NCBI GenBank assembly: GCA_965218555.1
Contig: OZ244625.1
Coordinates: forward strand, 1,116,001-1,180,000
Direction of reading: 5' to 3'
Source of the DNA: JAPPLB01 sp965218555
GTDB taxonomy: Bacteria > Acidobacteriota > Terriglobia > Bryobacterales > UBA6623
DNA: 64,000 bases
Each line of letters starts with the position of its first letter. Position 1 is the stretch's first letter. Both the position numbers and the translations under genes were made by a program. Under the pieces are notes generated by a model that ran no database searches, was not told the origin of the DNA, and saw nothing but the letters and a program-made list of their open reading frames with translations. This document shows positions 17,505-25,495 of the stretch, piece by piece.

Positions 17505-18077
17505 CTAGAAGTAGGCCATTTCCAGATTGCTCTTCAGCGTCGGCAGATCAATCCGTCCGGCTTGGCGGTCGATCAGGACCTGCCGCCGGGCCTGCATCAC
17601 GAGTTGCGAAGGCAGTCCCGTGACATCTTCCCAAGAGTAGTGAAACAAAGAGACAATCAGGGCCACCTTCTCGTTGACGGGGACCCGCGTAAGCCGCGCG
17701 CCCTCTTCTACGAGAACCACTCTCGCATGGATCTCCAGGTCTTCCACGCGCTGGCGTTTGCTGAGATTGAGCTTGGTCTTTTCTTCCTCGGTCGGGCGGC
17801 GGAACGGCCCCAGATTCGCCACCGGCACAAGGCTGACCTGGAGCGTGAACACAGCGCCAAAACCTTTCAAATATCCACCCCGTGTCACGCCCATCAGCGG
17901 CATCGGCTTGGAGCCCGTCATCACGCTGATGTTGTTAAAGCGGCCATCGATGGACAGCTCAGCCGACGCCAGCTCGCGGCGCAAAGTGTCTTCTGCGGCC
18001 GGCGGCTCGGCGAGCAGCGGACACCCCATGACCGGCAACAATGCGATGGACAGCCATTTCCGATTCGACATGATCAT
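17505..18077 (-). CDS. Secreted protein of unknown function, sigma/T2SS operon
   Basis: 190 residues with an N-terminal signal peptide (KWLSIALLPVMGCPLLA); the Cys could make it a lipoprotein, though the lipobox is imperfect. The mature part is short, mixed alpha/beta, with repeated beta segments (GFGAVFTLQVSLVPV, RVEDLEIHARVVLVEEGARL) and a C-terminal helix. The start overlaps the anti-sigma stop as ATGA, so the two are translationally coupled. It may sense or report envelope state to the anti-sigma factor; this is inference from position only. No named family recognised. Confidence 0.75.
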   Translation of the reverse strand: MIMSNRKWLSIALLPVMGCPLLAEPPAAEDTLRRELASAELSIDGRFNNISVMTGSKPMPLMGVTRGGYLKGFGAVFTLQVSLVPVANLGPFRRPTEEEKTKLNLSKRQRVEDLEIHARVVLVEEGARLTRVPVNEKVALIVSLFHYSWEDVTGLPSQLVMQARRQVLIDRQAGRIDLPTLKSNLEMAYF

Positions 18078-18724
18078 CGCTCCGCTGAGGCAAGAGCGAA
18101 GCCGCCGAGCAACTCGCGACGGAGCCTCTCCTGCTCACTGTAGACAATCCTGTAGGCTTCTTCCGACCTTCGAAGAACGTCGTCGATCTGGGCCTTGCGG
18201 GCCACGGATTCCTTCCGCAGATGCTCCTCGAACATGGCAGTCAAGTCGGCCGTTTGAAGCTCACTCTGTTCCGCCGCGATCCGACGCACCAACTGTTCAA
18301 TCCGATCCTCGTCCATCGCGATCACCCCCGGGATCGGATCGGTCGGGGGTGTGGACGCTTCCCCTACCGCAATGCGCCAACCGTCGGAGTCCGAGGTGAT
18401 GGTCGGCTGAACCACCCATATCCCCGTGAACAGGACTACAAGCACCGCCGCCATGCTGAAACCGAAGTGCGGGGCCGCGTTCCAAAAGCCGAGCCACCAA
18501 CGACGGGCCAACGATGGCTCAAACACCTTGTCCGAAATGAAACCGATGCGTCTTGGCACCTCTTCGTCGGACACGCTGCGCAACGCCTGCTGCGTTAACA
18601 GAAGCCGGCCCATCTCTTCGCGCGCTTCCGGCGAAGTGCTCAGATAGGCCTCAACCGCCGCTTGCTCCTCCGGATTCAACTCGTCGAACAGATAGTCCCT
18701 CAAGTCATGGGGTGCCTGCGACAT
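18074..18724 (-). CDS. Membrane anti-sigma factor
   Basis: 216 residues. The N-terminal cytoplasmic part (LRDYLFDELNPEEQAAVEAYLSTSPEAREEM) is the helical anti-sigma domain pattern without a zinc-binding His-Cys-Cys motif. One membrane helix lies at about 87-107 (FSMAAVLVVLFTGIWVVQP). The periplasmic part is Glu/Arg-rich and probably coiled (EQLVRRIAAEQSELQ, SEEAYRIVYSEQERLRRELL). A GTG at 18730 overlaps the sigma stop, but GGAGG lies seven bases before the ATG at 18724, so I use the latter. Pairing with the adjacent ECF sigma is typical of membrane-signal switches. Confidence 0.83.
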   Translation of the reverse strand: MSQAPHDLRDYLFDELNPEEQAAVEAYLSTSPEAREEMGRLLLTQQALRSVSDEEVPRRIGFISDKVFEPSLARRWWLGFWNAAPHFGFSMAAVLVVLFTGIWVVQPTITSDSDGWRIAVGEASTPPTDPIPGVIAMDEDRIEQLVRRIAAEQSELQTADLTAMFEEHLRKESVARKAQIDDVLRRSEEAYRIVYSEQERLRRELLGGFALASAER

Positions 18725-18726
18725 GT

Positions 18727-19305
18727 TCACACCTCCCGCACCTCCACCCCTTGTGGCGGCGCCACCGGGGCCAAGATGTCCTTCAAAACTTCCAGCGCCG
18801 TATACAGTCTGGATTTTACGGTCGAAGCCGGGCTTGCCACGATTTCGGCGATCTCATCGAACTTGAAGCCCTGGTAGATCTTCAAGATCACGACTTCTCT
18901 CTGCTCCGGCGAGAGGCTTTCGAGCGCCTTCTCAACGGCCAAGACGAGGTCGAGGTGCTGAATCCGTGTTCCCGCTATCCCGACCGGCCCGCCGGTTCCC
19001 CGCTCGGGAACCTCCTCGTCGCTTTCAAAGCGGCGCTTGCGGAACAGCGAGACACTCTCGTTGTGAGCGATCCGGAACAACCACTGCGGAAATCGCGCCG
19101 GGTCCTGCAAGCTCCTGAGGCTCCGATAGCCCTTCAGGAACGTCTCCTGGCACAAATCCATAGCCTCTTCCCGGTCACGAACGGCTCGCAAAAGGTAGTT
19201 GTAAACCTTTTTCTCCCAACGAGATACGAGAATGTTGAAACTGTCCACGTCGCCCTCGCGAGCGCGCAGGATCAGGTCGCGGTCCTCGACCTCCCGAAAG
19301 ATCAA
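18727..19305 (-). CDS. ECF-family RNA polymerase sigma factor
   Basis: 192 residues. Region 2 (DVDSFNILVSRWEKKVYNYLLRAVRDREEAMDLCQETFLKGYR) and region 4 (LSPEQREVVILKIYQGFKFDEIAEIVASPASTVKSRLYTALE) are clear; the acidic linker between them (ESDEEVPERG) is usual for RpoE-like ECF sigmas. The start is TTG at 19305 with GGAG six bases upstream; no ATG is placed better. It heads the row sigma - anti-sigma - secreted protein - gspE, so it plausibly drives the T2SS genes, which remains inference. Confidence 0.92.
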   Translation of the reverse strand: MIFREVEDRDLILRAREGDVDSFNILVSRWEKKVYNYLLRAVRDREEAMDLCQETFLKGYRSLRSLQDPARFPQWLFRIAHNESVSLFRKRRFESDEEVPERGTGGPVGIAGTRIQHLDLVLAVEKALESLSPEQREVVILKIYQGFKFDEIAEIVASPASTVKSRLYTALEVLKDILAPVAPPQGVEVREV

Positions 19306-19425
19306 TGCCGGCTCCTACACAATTACGACGCCCCCCGGCCGGAAAAAGTCGGGAGGGCCTGAGTTGCACCACAAGCGTAGTGCGTGGTGGTCAGCCAAGT
19401 CTTTATATTTCAACAACTTGCTGTT

Positions 19426-19455
19426 TTTATCTCTTTTTTTCTCCGTGCCTGACAA
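19426..19455 (-). promoter_or_regulatory. Candidate sigma-70-type promoter of the sigma/T2SS operon
   Basis: On the minus strand TTGTCA (19450-19455) is followed after 18 bases by GATAAA (19426-19431). The leader to the TTG start would be about 110 bases and contains a weak 6-bp inverted repeat (CACCAC 19367-19372 / GTGGTG 19384-19389). Suggestive only; an autoregulated ECF-type promoter was not recognisable. Confidence 0.35.
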
Positions 19456-19548
19456 AAAAACGGGCTCCTCGACCGTCTAGTCTAACAGTAGAGAATAAAA
19501 TTCAACTACGTACTGCCAGTTGCTTCTCCTTGAGAACCCAAAAGAGAT

Positions 19549-19581
19549 CGATGGCGCGGGGTATCGAGTCCCGCGCCATCG
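19549..19581. terminator. Perfect 12-bp hairpin, possible terminator after hisG
   Basis: Bases 19549-19560 and 19570-19581 are perfectly complementary around a 9-base loop. On the minus strand, in which hisG is transcribed, the stem is followed by a CTCTTTT stretch; on the plus strand a T6 run comes only about 20 bases later. The U-tract is imperfect, so this could also be a structured RNA or protein-binding element. Together with the DUF2277 remnant it is all I see in the 630 bases between hisG and the sigma-factor gene. Confidence 0.5.
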
Positions 19582-19759
19582 TTGCGTTTAGGCTCAAGTT
19601 TTTTCTCCTCCCGCCGCCCAGCCCACACTTGGCTTCAAGCAACCCGTCGGCTGACACGAGGGCCTCCGGGTCCACGTGACGCGGCGCGGCACCGCAACAA
19701 CGTCGCCGGCGGCATCGTCAGTGCTGCCCCAGTGACCCCGACCACTTCGGCGATCTCAG

Positions 19760-19920
19760 TTCCATCTACAAGAGTTGCCTCAGTGAGAATCTCTGGTGTC
19801 GGCCACGGCGCGCCGAACGCTATCTCGTTCGCCTGCGGGGTTTTGTGAACCCGCTCAGTTCCCGAAAGAACTGCATCGCGGCCCCACGGATTTCCGCATC
19901 AGTGGCGGGTGGACCGAAAG
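19760..19920 (-). pseudogene. DUF2277 gene remnant
   Basis: Just downstream of hisG, one minus-strand frame reads GPPATDAEIRGAAMQFFREL, then SGFTKP. This matches the N-terminal half of DUF2277 (PPATD-x-EIRAAALQFVRK-x-SGFNKPS). After a frame change near 19845 the next family segment appears (QANEIAFG), and then TEATLVDG, where the family has a Leu-Leu-Asp helix end. The usual start (MCRNIRTLFNF) is missing and replaced by the hisG end. Clearly non-functional as it stands. Comparison from memory of the family. Confidence 0.55.
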
Positions 19921-19934
19921 GGGATCCGGTCGTG

Positions 19935-20711
19935 CTAAATGTGGCCGAAGACCGGCTCGTTTTCGCGGCGGGTGGGGGCAGCGGTGGACAGTCCGTCGAT
20001 GACCTCTCGAATGATGCTCTGCTTGTCGTGATTCCGCAGGGACCGGCGATTCACCAGCAGTCGCGCCGTGGAGTTGGGCAATACCTTCTCAATGATCTTT
20101 AGTCCGTTGGCTCGCAAAGTGCGGCCTGTTTCAGTGTTATCTACGATGGCATCGCCGTCCTCGGGCGGTTTCGATTCGGTGGCCCCGAAGGAGTGGAAGA
20201 TCGCGACCGGCGACGAGCTGCGGCGCTCCACGTGCAGACGCGAGTAGGGGCTGTAAAGGGACGGTTCGAGATCGGTGTGCTGTCGGATCAGTGATGCAGT
20301 GAGATTCAGGTACTCAGTCCAGATGCGCAGGGGATGGGTCCCCGTCGAGTCGACGAATTTGTGGAAAAGGTCTGCTGTCGATTGGACGTCTTCCCACTTG
20401 TCGGGGACGGCCAAAACGATATCAACCCGGCCGAACCCGAGATCAAGCACGTCCTCGACGTTCGACTCGCATTCGCTCTCCAGATACCAGTCGATGCCAG
20501 AGATTCCCATGTCGTAGAAACCGGCCGCAATCATGTACGGGATTTCCTGAGGCCGTAACACCTTCACCGTGAGACCTGGGATGTCAAGTTCGGGCCGATA
20601 GCTGCGGCTGCCCTCCGCGTAGCCGGTAGGGCGCATGTCAGCGCGATCGAGAAAGTTGGCCGCCTTTTTCTCAAGGCTGCCTTTCGGGATGGCGAAACGG
20701 ACCTGAGTCAT
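19935..20711 (-). CDS. hisG: ATP phosphoribosyltransferase, catalytic subunit
   Basis: 258 residues; first step of histidine biosynthesis (ATP + PRPP to phosphoribosyl-ATP). Visible are the N-terminal VRFAIPKGSLEKKAANFLDRA, the DMGISGIDWYLE segment, LGFGRVDIVLAVP, and the PRPP-loop region GDAIVDNTETGRTLRANGLKIIE. There is no C-terminal ACT-like regulatory domain, which marks the short form that needs HisZ; consistently, a hisZ-like gene lies 60 bases upstream. It is longer than most short-form enzymes because of extra residues in the middle (about 120-165). AAGGTG seven bases before the ATG supports the start. Confidence 0.93.
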   Translation of the reverse strand: MTQVRFAIPKGSLEKKAANFLDRADMRPTGYAEGSRSYRPELDIPGLTVKVLRPQEIPYMIAAGFYDMGISGIDWYLESECESNVEDVLDLGFGRVDIVLAVPDKWEDVQSTADLFHKFVDSTGTHPLRIWTEYLNLTASLIRQHTDLEPSLYSPYSRLHVERRSSSPVAIFHSFGATESKPPEDGDAIVDNTETGRTLRANGLKIIEKVLPNSTARLLVNRRSLRNHDKQSIIREVIDGLSTAAPTRRENEPVFGHI

Positions 20712-20771
20712 GGGTTCACCTTACTGTAATGACTGCAGTATTCGAACCGGCTTCTTCGGGATCGACGGGGG

Positions 20772-22226
20772 TCATCGCTCGAACTCAGCCGCCAGGGCGT
20801 CGGCGGCAACGGCTCTGGAAGAGGTTCCGTCACTGACGAGGATCTCTGCATTCGGCTTGCCCGAGACCAGGCCGATTCGTTCCGTCCCGTGCGTCTCGCA
20901 ATCCGCCGCGGTGGGATGAGTTTGCGAACCTACGGCAAGGCCGATACGGCGCCCGCGAGCTCGCAGCGTCTCAGCAAGCCCGATCGTTTCCGCCAAGACG
21001 GAGTCAGATTCGGCGAGCAGTAATAGCTCGTAGGGCCGCGGCATCGACCAAGCTCCGCCCGAGCGTACTTCGTCGACCAATGAATCGAAGCGGACGGCGC
21101 AGCCCGTCGCTTGTAGGTCGGGTCCACCGAACTCACCGATGAGGCGGTCATAGCGGCCACCTCCGCAGTACTTTCTGATGCCGTGCGCATTCGCAGACGC
21201 GACTTCGAAGACGGTGCTCGTGTAGAACGTGAAGCCCCGAGCGATCCCCAGGACGACTTCCGGCTCGTGCTGCCCGTATTGCTCGACCCGCCGGCACACC
21301 GACAGCAGTTCATCCAGGGCACCTGTCGCGGCAGTTCCGCTTAACAGCGCCCGAGCCTTTTGATCGACTTCGGCCAACGGACCCTGCAAGCGGGAGATCT
21401 CGATCAACAGGTCCGCTGCCGGTTTGGGAACCAGGTCCTGTACATCCCAAAGACGGCGATAGGTGGCCTCGGCTTCCCTCGGCATGACCTCCGCCAACTC
21501 CTCCACACCGAGAGACTGCCGAATCTCGATCTGTTCGGACCCGGAATAGTCGGACTGGATCTGTATCGAGGCCAAGTCCATGCGATCGATCTTCAACTCA
21601 TCGAGCAAGAGCCGGTCGCCTGATTGCCCGAGGGCCCGGCAGCGCTCACGGATGCCCATCAGCCGGTCGAGGTGACCAATGACGATGGCACGGTCCTCAG
21701 GATCCAAGTCGTCTCGCAGCAGTTGGCCAAAGATGCCGATGTTGCCGATGCGCAAGGTCCTGTCGGTGATGCCGATGGCGTCGAGAAATCGGCAGATGGC
21801 GGCGATCACTTCCGCATCCGCGTCGGGTCCCGCCTCGCCGATGCACTCGATCCCAGCCTGAATGAACTCGCGGTAACGGCCCGACCCCGGTCGGCAATAC
21901 CGGAAACACGGCGCGACATAGTAGAGCTTGTGAGGCGTCGAGGCATGATCGAGCACCCCGGCGGAGACAAGCCGGCAGACCGGGGCCGTCATTTCCGGGC
22001 GCAGTGCCAGCTCTTCGTGGTCGCAATGGAACGTCAGCATCGAGCTCTTGATTTCCGGCCCGGAACGCGTGGCGAACAACTCGACATTCTCAAACGCCGG
22101 CGTTTGGATGGGCTGAAAACCGTACGTCTCGGCTACCTGAGCAAACTGCCTCTCAATGTGCTTGCGCAAAGCAGCGTCTGCGGGCAAGAGGTCGCGAGTC
22201 GCTCGGGGGGGTTGAAAGCGGGCCAT
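20772..22226 (-). CDS. hisZ: HisZ-like regulatory subunit with full archaeal-type HisRS architecture
   Basis: 484 residues, class II synthetase core plus a C-terminal anticodon-binding-like domain (RPYELLLLAESDSVLAETIG and following). The opening FQPPRATRDLLPADAALRKH and the ALRPEMTAPVCRLV segment resemble archaeal/eukaryotic-type HisRS. HisRS-like RGFTFYTSTVFE and YCGGGRYDRLIGEFGG are kept. However, motif 2 reads FRYC where HisRS has FRxE, and the motif 3 region (TGCAVRFDSLVDEV) has Ser where the ATP-binding Arg is expected. It is therefore unlikely to charge tRNA and probably activates the short HisG. Usual HisZ lacks the C-terminal domain. I start at the ATG at 22226; an open frame upstream to 22334 reads unconserved sequence. 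Confidence 0.78.
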   Translation of the reverse strand: MARFQPPRATRDLLPADAALRKHIERQFAQVAETYGFQPIQTPAFENVELFATRSGPEIKSSMLTFHCDHEELALRPEMTAPVCRLVSAGVLDHASTPHKLYYVAPCFRYCRPGSGRYREFIQAGIECIGEAGPDADAEVIAAICRFLDAIGITDRTLRIGNIGIFGQLLRDDLDPEDRAIVIGHLDRLMGIRERCRALGQSGDRLLLDELKIDRMDLASIQIQSDYSGSEQIEIRQSLGVEELAEVMPREAEATYRRLWDVQDLVPKPAADLLIEISRLQGPLAEVDQKARALLSGTAATGALDELLSVCRRVEQYGQHEPEVVLGIARGFTFYTSTVFEVASANAHGIRKYCGGGRYDRLIGEFGGPDLQATGCAVRFDSLVDEVRSGGAWSMPRPYELLLLAESDSVLAETIGLAETLRARGRRIGLAVGSQTHPTAADCETHGTERIGLVSGKPNAEILVSDGTSSRAVAADALAAEFER

Positions 22227-22369
22227 CCGGTTAGTATCTATTCCTCGCCGGCTGCTGCTCTCTGGAGCGCCGCTCGACCGCACGGAATTTGCGATGGGAG
22301 TAGCGGTTAGCTCGTGCGCGACGAATGTAGGCAAGCGGGCACGGGAACCGGCGGAGGGAGAATCCTCAT

Positions 22370-22398
22370 TTTATATCAGACGCCCCAAGTGGTTGCAA
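22370..22398 (-). promoter_or_regulatory. Sigma-70 promoter of hisZ-hisG
   Basis: On the minus strand TTGCAA (22393-22398), exactly 17 bases, then TATAAA (22370-22375). Both hexamers are close to consensus with ideal spacing. The leader to the hisZ ATG at 22226 would be about 135 bases; no His-rich leader peptide or T-box was recognised in it. Confidence 0.6.
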
Positions 22399-22493
22399 CG
22401 AAACTCTCCTCCACTCCATCTTCCGGATCGGAACCCAAATTTTCTCTGTGATGAACCGCCCCGATCCCGCTGCGCGCAAAGGTAGAACGAGGG

Positions 22494-22499
22494 TATACT
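22494..22499 (+). promoter_or_regulatory. Candidate -10 element of korAB
   Basis: TATACT lies 57 bases before the korA ATG. The matching -35 position (22471-22476, TGCGCG) is poor, so this may be an activator-dependent or weak promoter. It sits in the 330-base divergent region between hisZ and korA, which otherwise holds no gene. Confidence 0.35.
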
Positions 22500-22556
22500 G
22501 GTAGTTGCCGCCCACCTCCGAGGTTAGACCAACCGGATTCTCGCAAAGGGGAGTCG

Positions 22557-24398
22557 ATGTCCAGCGTAGAAACAGCACCTGTGGGGACAGGTGCACCTAT
22601 TCCTCCTGACCGCATCGTCAACGATTTCAGCATCCAGGTGGCCACCGTCAACGGCTCCGGGAGCCAGAGCGCGAACCTCGTTTTGCTCCGATCGTTGTTT
22701 CAGATGGGGATCCCGGTTTCCGGTAAGAACCTGTTCCCCTCGAACATCGCGGGTCTACCGACTTGGTATACGATCCGGACAAACAAGAAGGGCTTCATCG
22801 GCCGCAAGAAGGAAATCGACTTCCTGGTGGCGATGAACGCCGAGACGGCGCGTGAAGACGTATTGGATTTGCCGAGCGGTGCGGCCGTGGTTTACGACGA
22901 GCCTCTGCACCTCGACGCGTTGCGAACGGACCTCCACTTCTACCCGGTTCCGTTCACAAAGATCGTCACACCCGTGTGTCCCAATGCGAAGCTGCGGAAG
23001 CTCGTCAAGAACATCATTTATGACGGTGTGCTCGCTTGGCTGCTCGGGATCGAACTCGAAGAGACCTACAAGGCTCTTTTCAAGCAATTCAGCACGAAGC
23101 CGAAGGCCGCAGAGTTGAACTGGAACGCCGTACAGGCGGGCTACGAGTACGCCAAAGAGAACCTTCAGAAAACCGACCCCTTCTACGTCGAGCGGATGAA
23201 CGCCACCGAGGGCAAGATCATCATCGAGGGCAACGCCGCCGCGGCGCTCGGCTCGATATTCGCAGGCGTGTCCGTGGTGACGTGGTACCCGATTACTCCG
23301 TCGTCGTCACTGGCCGAAACGCTTACCGACTACGCGCGAAAATACCGGATCGATGCGGAAACGGGCAAAGCGAACTTCGCTATCGTGCAAGCCGAGGATG
23401 AGCTGGCCTCGATCGGCATGGCGCTCGGGGCCGGATGGGCTGGGGCTCGCTCGATGACGGCCACCGCGGGGCCGGGCATCTCGCTGATGTCGGAGTTCGT
23501 CGGTCTGGGCTACTTCGCGGAGATTCCGATTGTTATCTTCGATGTCCAGCGGATGGGCCCATCGACCGGCTTGCCCACCCGGACGGCACAGGGTGACCTG
23601 ATAGCGTGTGCAACTCTCTCGCACGGCGATACCTTTCATCCCATGTTGATCCCCTGTTCGCCGGAAGAGTGTTTCACTATGGCGGGGGAAGCGTTCGACT
23701 TGGCGGAAGAACTCCAAACGCCCATCTTCGTCATGCTCGACCTCGACCTTGGCATGAACTACTGGATGGCCGACAAATTTGACTTTCCAACCAGGCCGTT
23801 CAAGCGGGGTAAGGTGCTCGACTCTGAAGATCTCGATCGCCGCGGTGTTTTCGAGCGCTATCGGGACGTCGACGGCGATGGTATCTGTTACCGCACGCTG
23901 CCCGGCACGGAGAATCCGATGGCCGCGTACTTTACGCGCGGAACGGGCCACAACGAAGCCGCCCAATACAGCGAGCGGCCCGATGACTGGACCCGCAACA
24001 TGGATCGTCTCGCGCGCAAATTCAAGACGTCACGAGGGAAGATGCCCGCGCCCACGATCGACGAAGTCGAAGAGGCTTCCATCGGAGTGATTGTTTGTGG
24101 AACGACCCACTTCGCCGTCGTCGAGAGCCGCGAACAGCTCTCTTCCGAACATGGGCTGCGGACCTCTTATCTGCGGGTGAGAGGCTTCCCGTTCAACGAA
24201 GACATCATCGACTTCATCCGCAGTCACGATCGAGTGTACATCGTGGACCAGAATCGTGACGGTCAACTATTGCAGTTGATCCGCGCCGACTGCCCGGCGG
24301 AATTGGTGAGCCGCCTCCGGAGTGTCCGCTATTACGGCGGGCTCCCTGTTGACGCCCGCACGATCACCGACTCGATCCTCGAACAGGAGGGATTGTGA
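22557..24398 (+). CDS. korA: 2-oxoacid:ferredoxin oxidoreductase, fused gamma-alpha subunit
   Basis: 613 residues. The gamma domain comes first (about 25-205: QVATVNGSGSQSANLVLLRSLFQMGIPVSGKNLFPSNIAG), followed by the alpha/TPP-pyrimidine domain starting near IIIEGNAAAALGSIFAG and VVTWYPITPSSSLAE, with the GISLMSEFVGLGYFAEIPIVI helix and the C-terminal domain II. This layout fits 2-oxoglutarate:ferredoxin oxidoreductase, which oxidatively decarboxylates 2-oxoacids to acyl-CoA with reduced ferredoxin. The substrate is inferred. A good AAAGGGGAG site precedes the ATG. The stop overlaps the korB GTG start. Confidence 0.92.
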   Translation: MSSVETAPVGTGAPIPPDRIVNDFSIQVATVNGSGSQSANLVLLRSLFQMGIPVSGKNLFPSNIAGLPTWYTIRTNKKGFIGRKKEIDFLVAMNAETAREDVLDLPSGAAVVYDEPLHLDALRTDLHFYPVPFTKIVTPVCPNAKLRKLVKNIIYDGVLAWLLGIELEETYKALFKQFSTKPKAAELNWNAVQAGYEYAKENLQKTDPFYVERMNATEGKIIIEGNAAAALGSIFAGVSVVTWYPITPSSSLAETLTDYARKYRIDAETGKANFAIVQAEDELASIGMALGAGWAGARSMTATAGPGISLMSEFVGLGYFAEIPIVIFDVQRMGPSTGLPTRTAQGDLIACATLSHGDTFHPMLIPCSPEECFTMAGEAFDLAEELQTPIFVMLDLDLGMNYWMADKFDFPTRPFKRGKVLDSEDLDRRGVFERYRDVDGDGICYRTLPGTENPMAAYFTRGTGHNEAAQYSERPDDWTRNMDRLARKFKTSRGKMPAPTIDEVEEASIGVIVCGTTHFAVVESREQLSSEHGLRTSYLRVRGFPFNEDIIDFIRSHDRVYIVDQNRDGQLLQLIRADCPAELVSRLRSVRYYGGLPVDARTITDSILEQEGL

Positions 24399-25447
24399 GT
24401 ACAGCAGCAGCGCCGCCTCCCAAAAAGGTCAACCGCATCGGCCTGGAGATAAAGCAATACCGCGGCCTCAAAACGACTTTGTGTGCCGGTTGTGGGCATA
24501 ACTCGATCTCGGAACGCATTATCGAGTGCTGCTTCGAGATGGGCATTGATCCCCAACGAGTCATCAAGCTCTCGGGCATCGGCTGCTCCTCCAAGTCGCC
24601 GGCCTACTTCCTGAACACGTCCCACGCCTTCAACGCCGTCCACGGACGCATGCCATCAGTGGCGACGGGCGCTATGCTGGCGAATCACAAGCTGATTGCT
24701 CTCGGCGTAACTGGCGACGGCGATTCGGCGTCCATTGGTATCGGCCAATTCGTCCACTTGATGCGCCGCAACCTCCCGATCATCTACGTGATTGAGGACA
24801 ACGGCTGCTACGGCCTCACCAAAGGGCAGTTCTCGGCCACGGCTGATCTGGGATCCACGCTGAAGACCGGAGTGGCGAATGATTTGCCACCCATCGACAC
24901 TTGCACGTTGGCGATCGAACTCGGAGCGACTTTCGTGGCGAGATCTTTCTCAGGTGACAAGAAGCAGTTGCAGAGCATCCTCAAGGCCGCTCTGTCGCAT
25001 AACGGCACCGTAATGATCGACGTGATCTCACCCTGCGTCACTTTTAACGATCACTCCGGGTCGACGAAGAGCTATTCCTACGTCAGGGATCATCGCCACG
25101 ACCTGAACGCGGTGGACTTCGTGCCGTTCTTCGACGAGATTCACGTCGAAGACGAAATCGAACCCGGTGAACTCCGCGAGGTCACGCTGCACGATGGCTC
25201 GACTCTGTTGCTCAAGAAGATCGAGCAGGATTACGACCCATCCGACACGATGGCTGCCGTGAAGACACTGCACGATCATGCCCAGCGGGGCGAAGTGCTC
25301 ACCGGCGTGTTCTATGTGAACACGAACAAGAGCGACTTCATCGAGTTGCTGAACCTGGCCGATGCACCCCTCTGGCAGGTCTCGGAATCAAACGGCGGGC
25401 GGCCTCCGGAATCGGCGCTGGCCGAGATTATGGAAGAGTTGAGCTAA
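24395..25447 (+). CDS. korB: 2-oxoacid:ferredoxin oxidoreductase, beta subunit
   Basis: 350 residues; TPP-diphosphate-binding subunit. LCAGCGHNSISERI near residue 30 and GIGCSSKSPAYF hold iron-sulfur and TPP contacts. The TPP/Mg motif is GVTGDGDSASIGIGQFVH followed by NLPIIYVIEDNGCYGLTKGQ. The C-terminal part (about 210-350) is longer than a minimal beta subunit, as often seen in the korAB type. Start GTG at 24395 overlaps the korA stop (GTGA), with AGGAGG about five bases ahead, so the two are translationally coupled. A short inverted repeat follows at 25482-25506 without a clear T-tract. Confidence 0.93.
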   Translation: MSTAAAPPPKKVNRIGLEIKQYRGLKTTLCAGCGHNSISERIIECCFEMGIDPQRVIKLSGIGCSSKSPAYFLNTSHAFNAVHGRMPSVATGAMLANHKLIALGVTGDGDSASIGIGQFVHLMRRNLPIIYVIEDNGCYGLTKGQFSATADLGSTLKTGVANDLPPIDTCTLAIELGATFVARSFSGDKKQLQSILKAALSHNGTVMIDVISPCVTFNDHSGSTKSYSYVRDHRHDLNAVDFVPFFDEIHVEDEIEPGELREVTLHDGSTLLLKKIEQDYDPSDTMAAVKTLHDHAQRGEVLTGVFYVNTNKSDFIELLNLADAPLWQVSESNGGRPPESALAEIMEELS

Positions 25448-25495
25448 CAGCCCAAGGTTCAACGAATCCGAGTCTCTTTTCCTCAGGCCCTCCGT

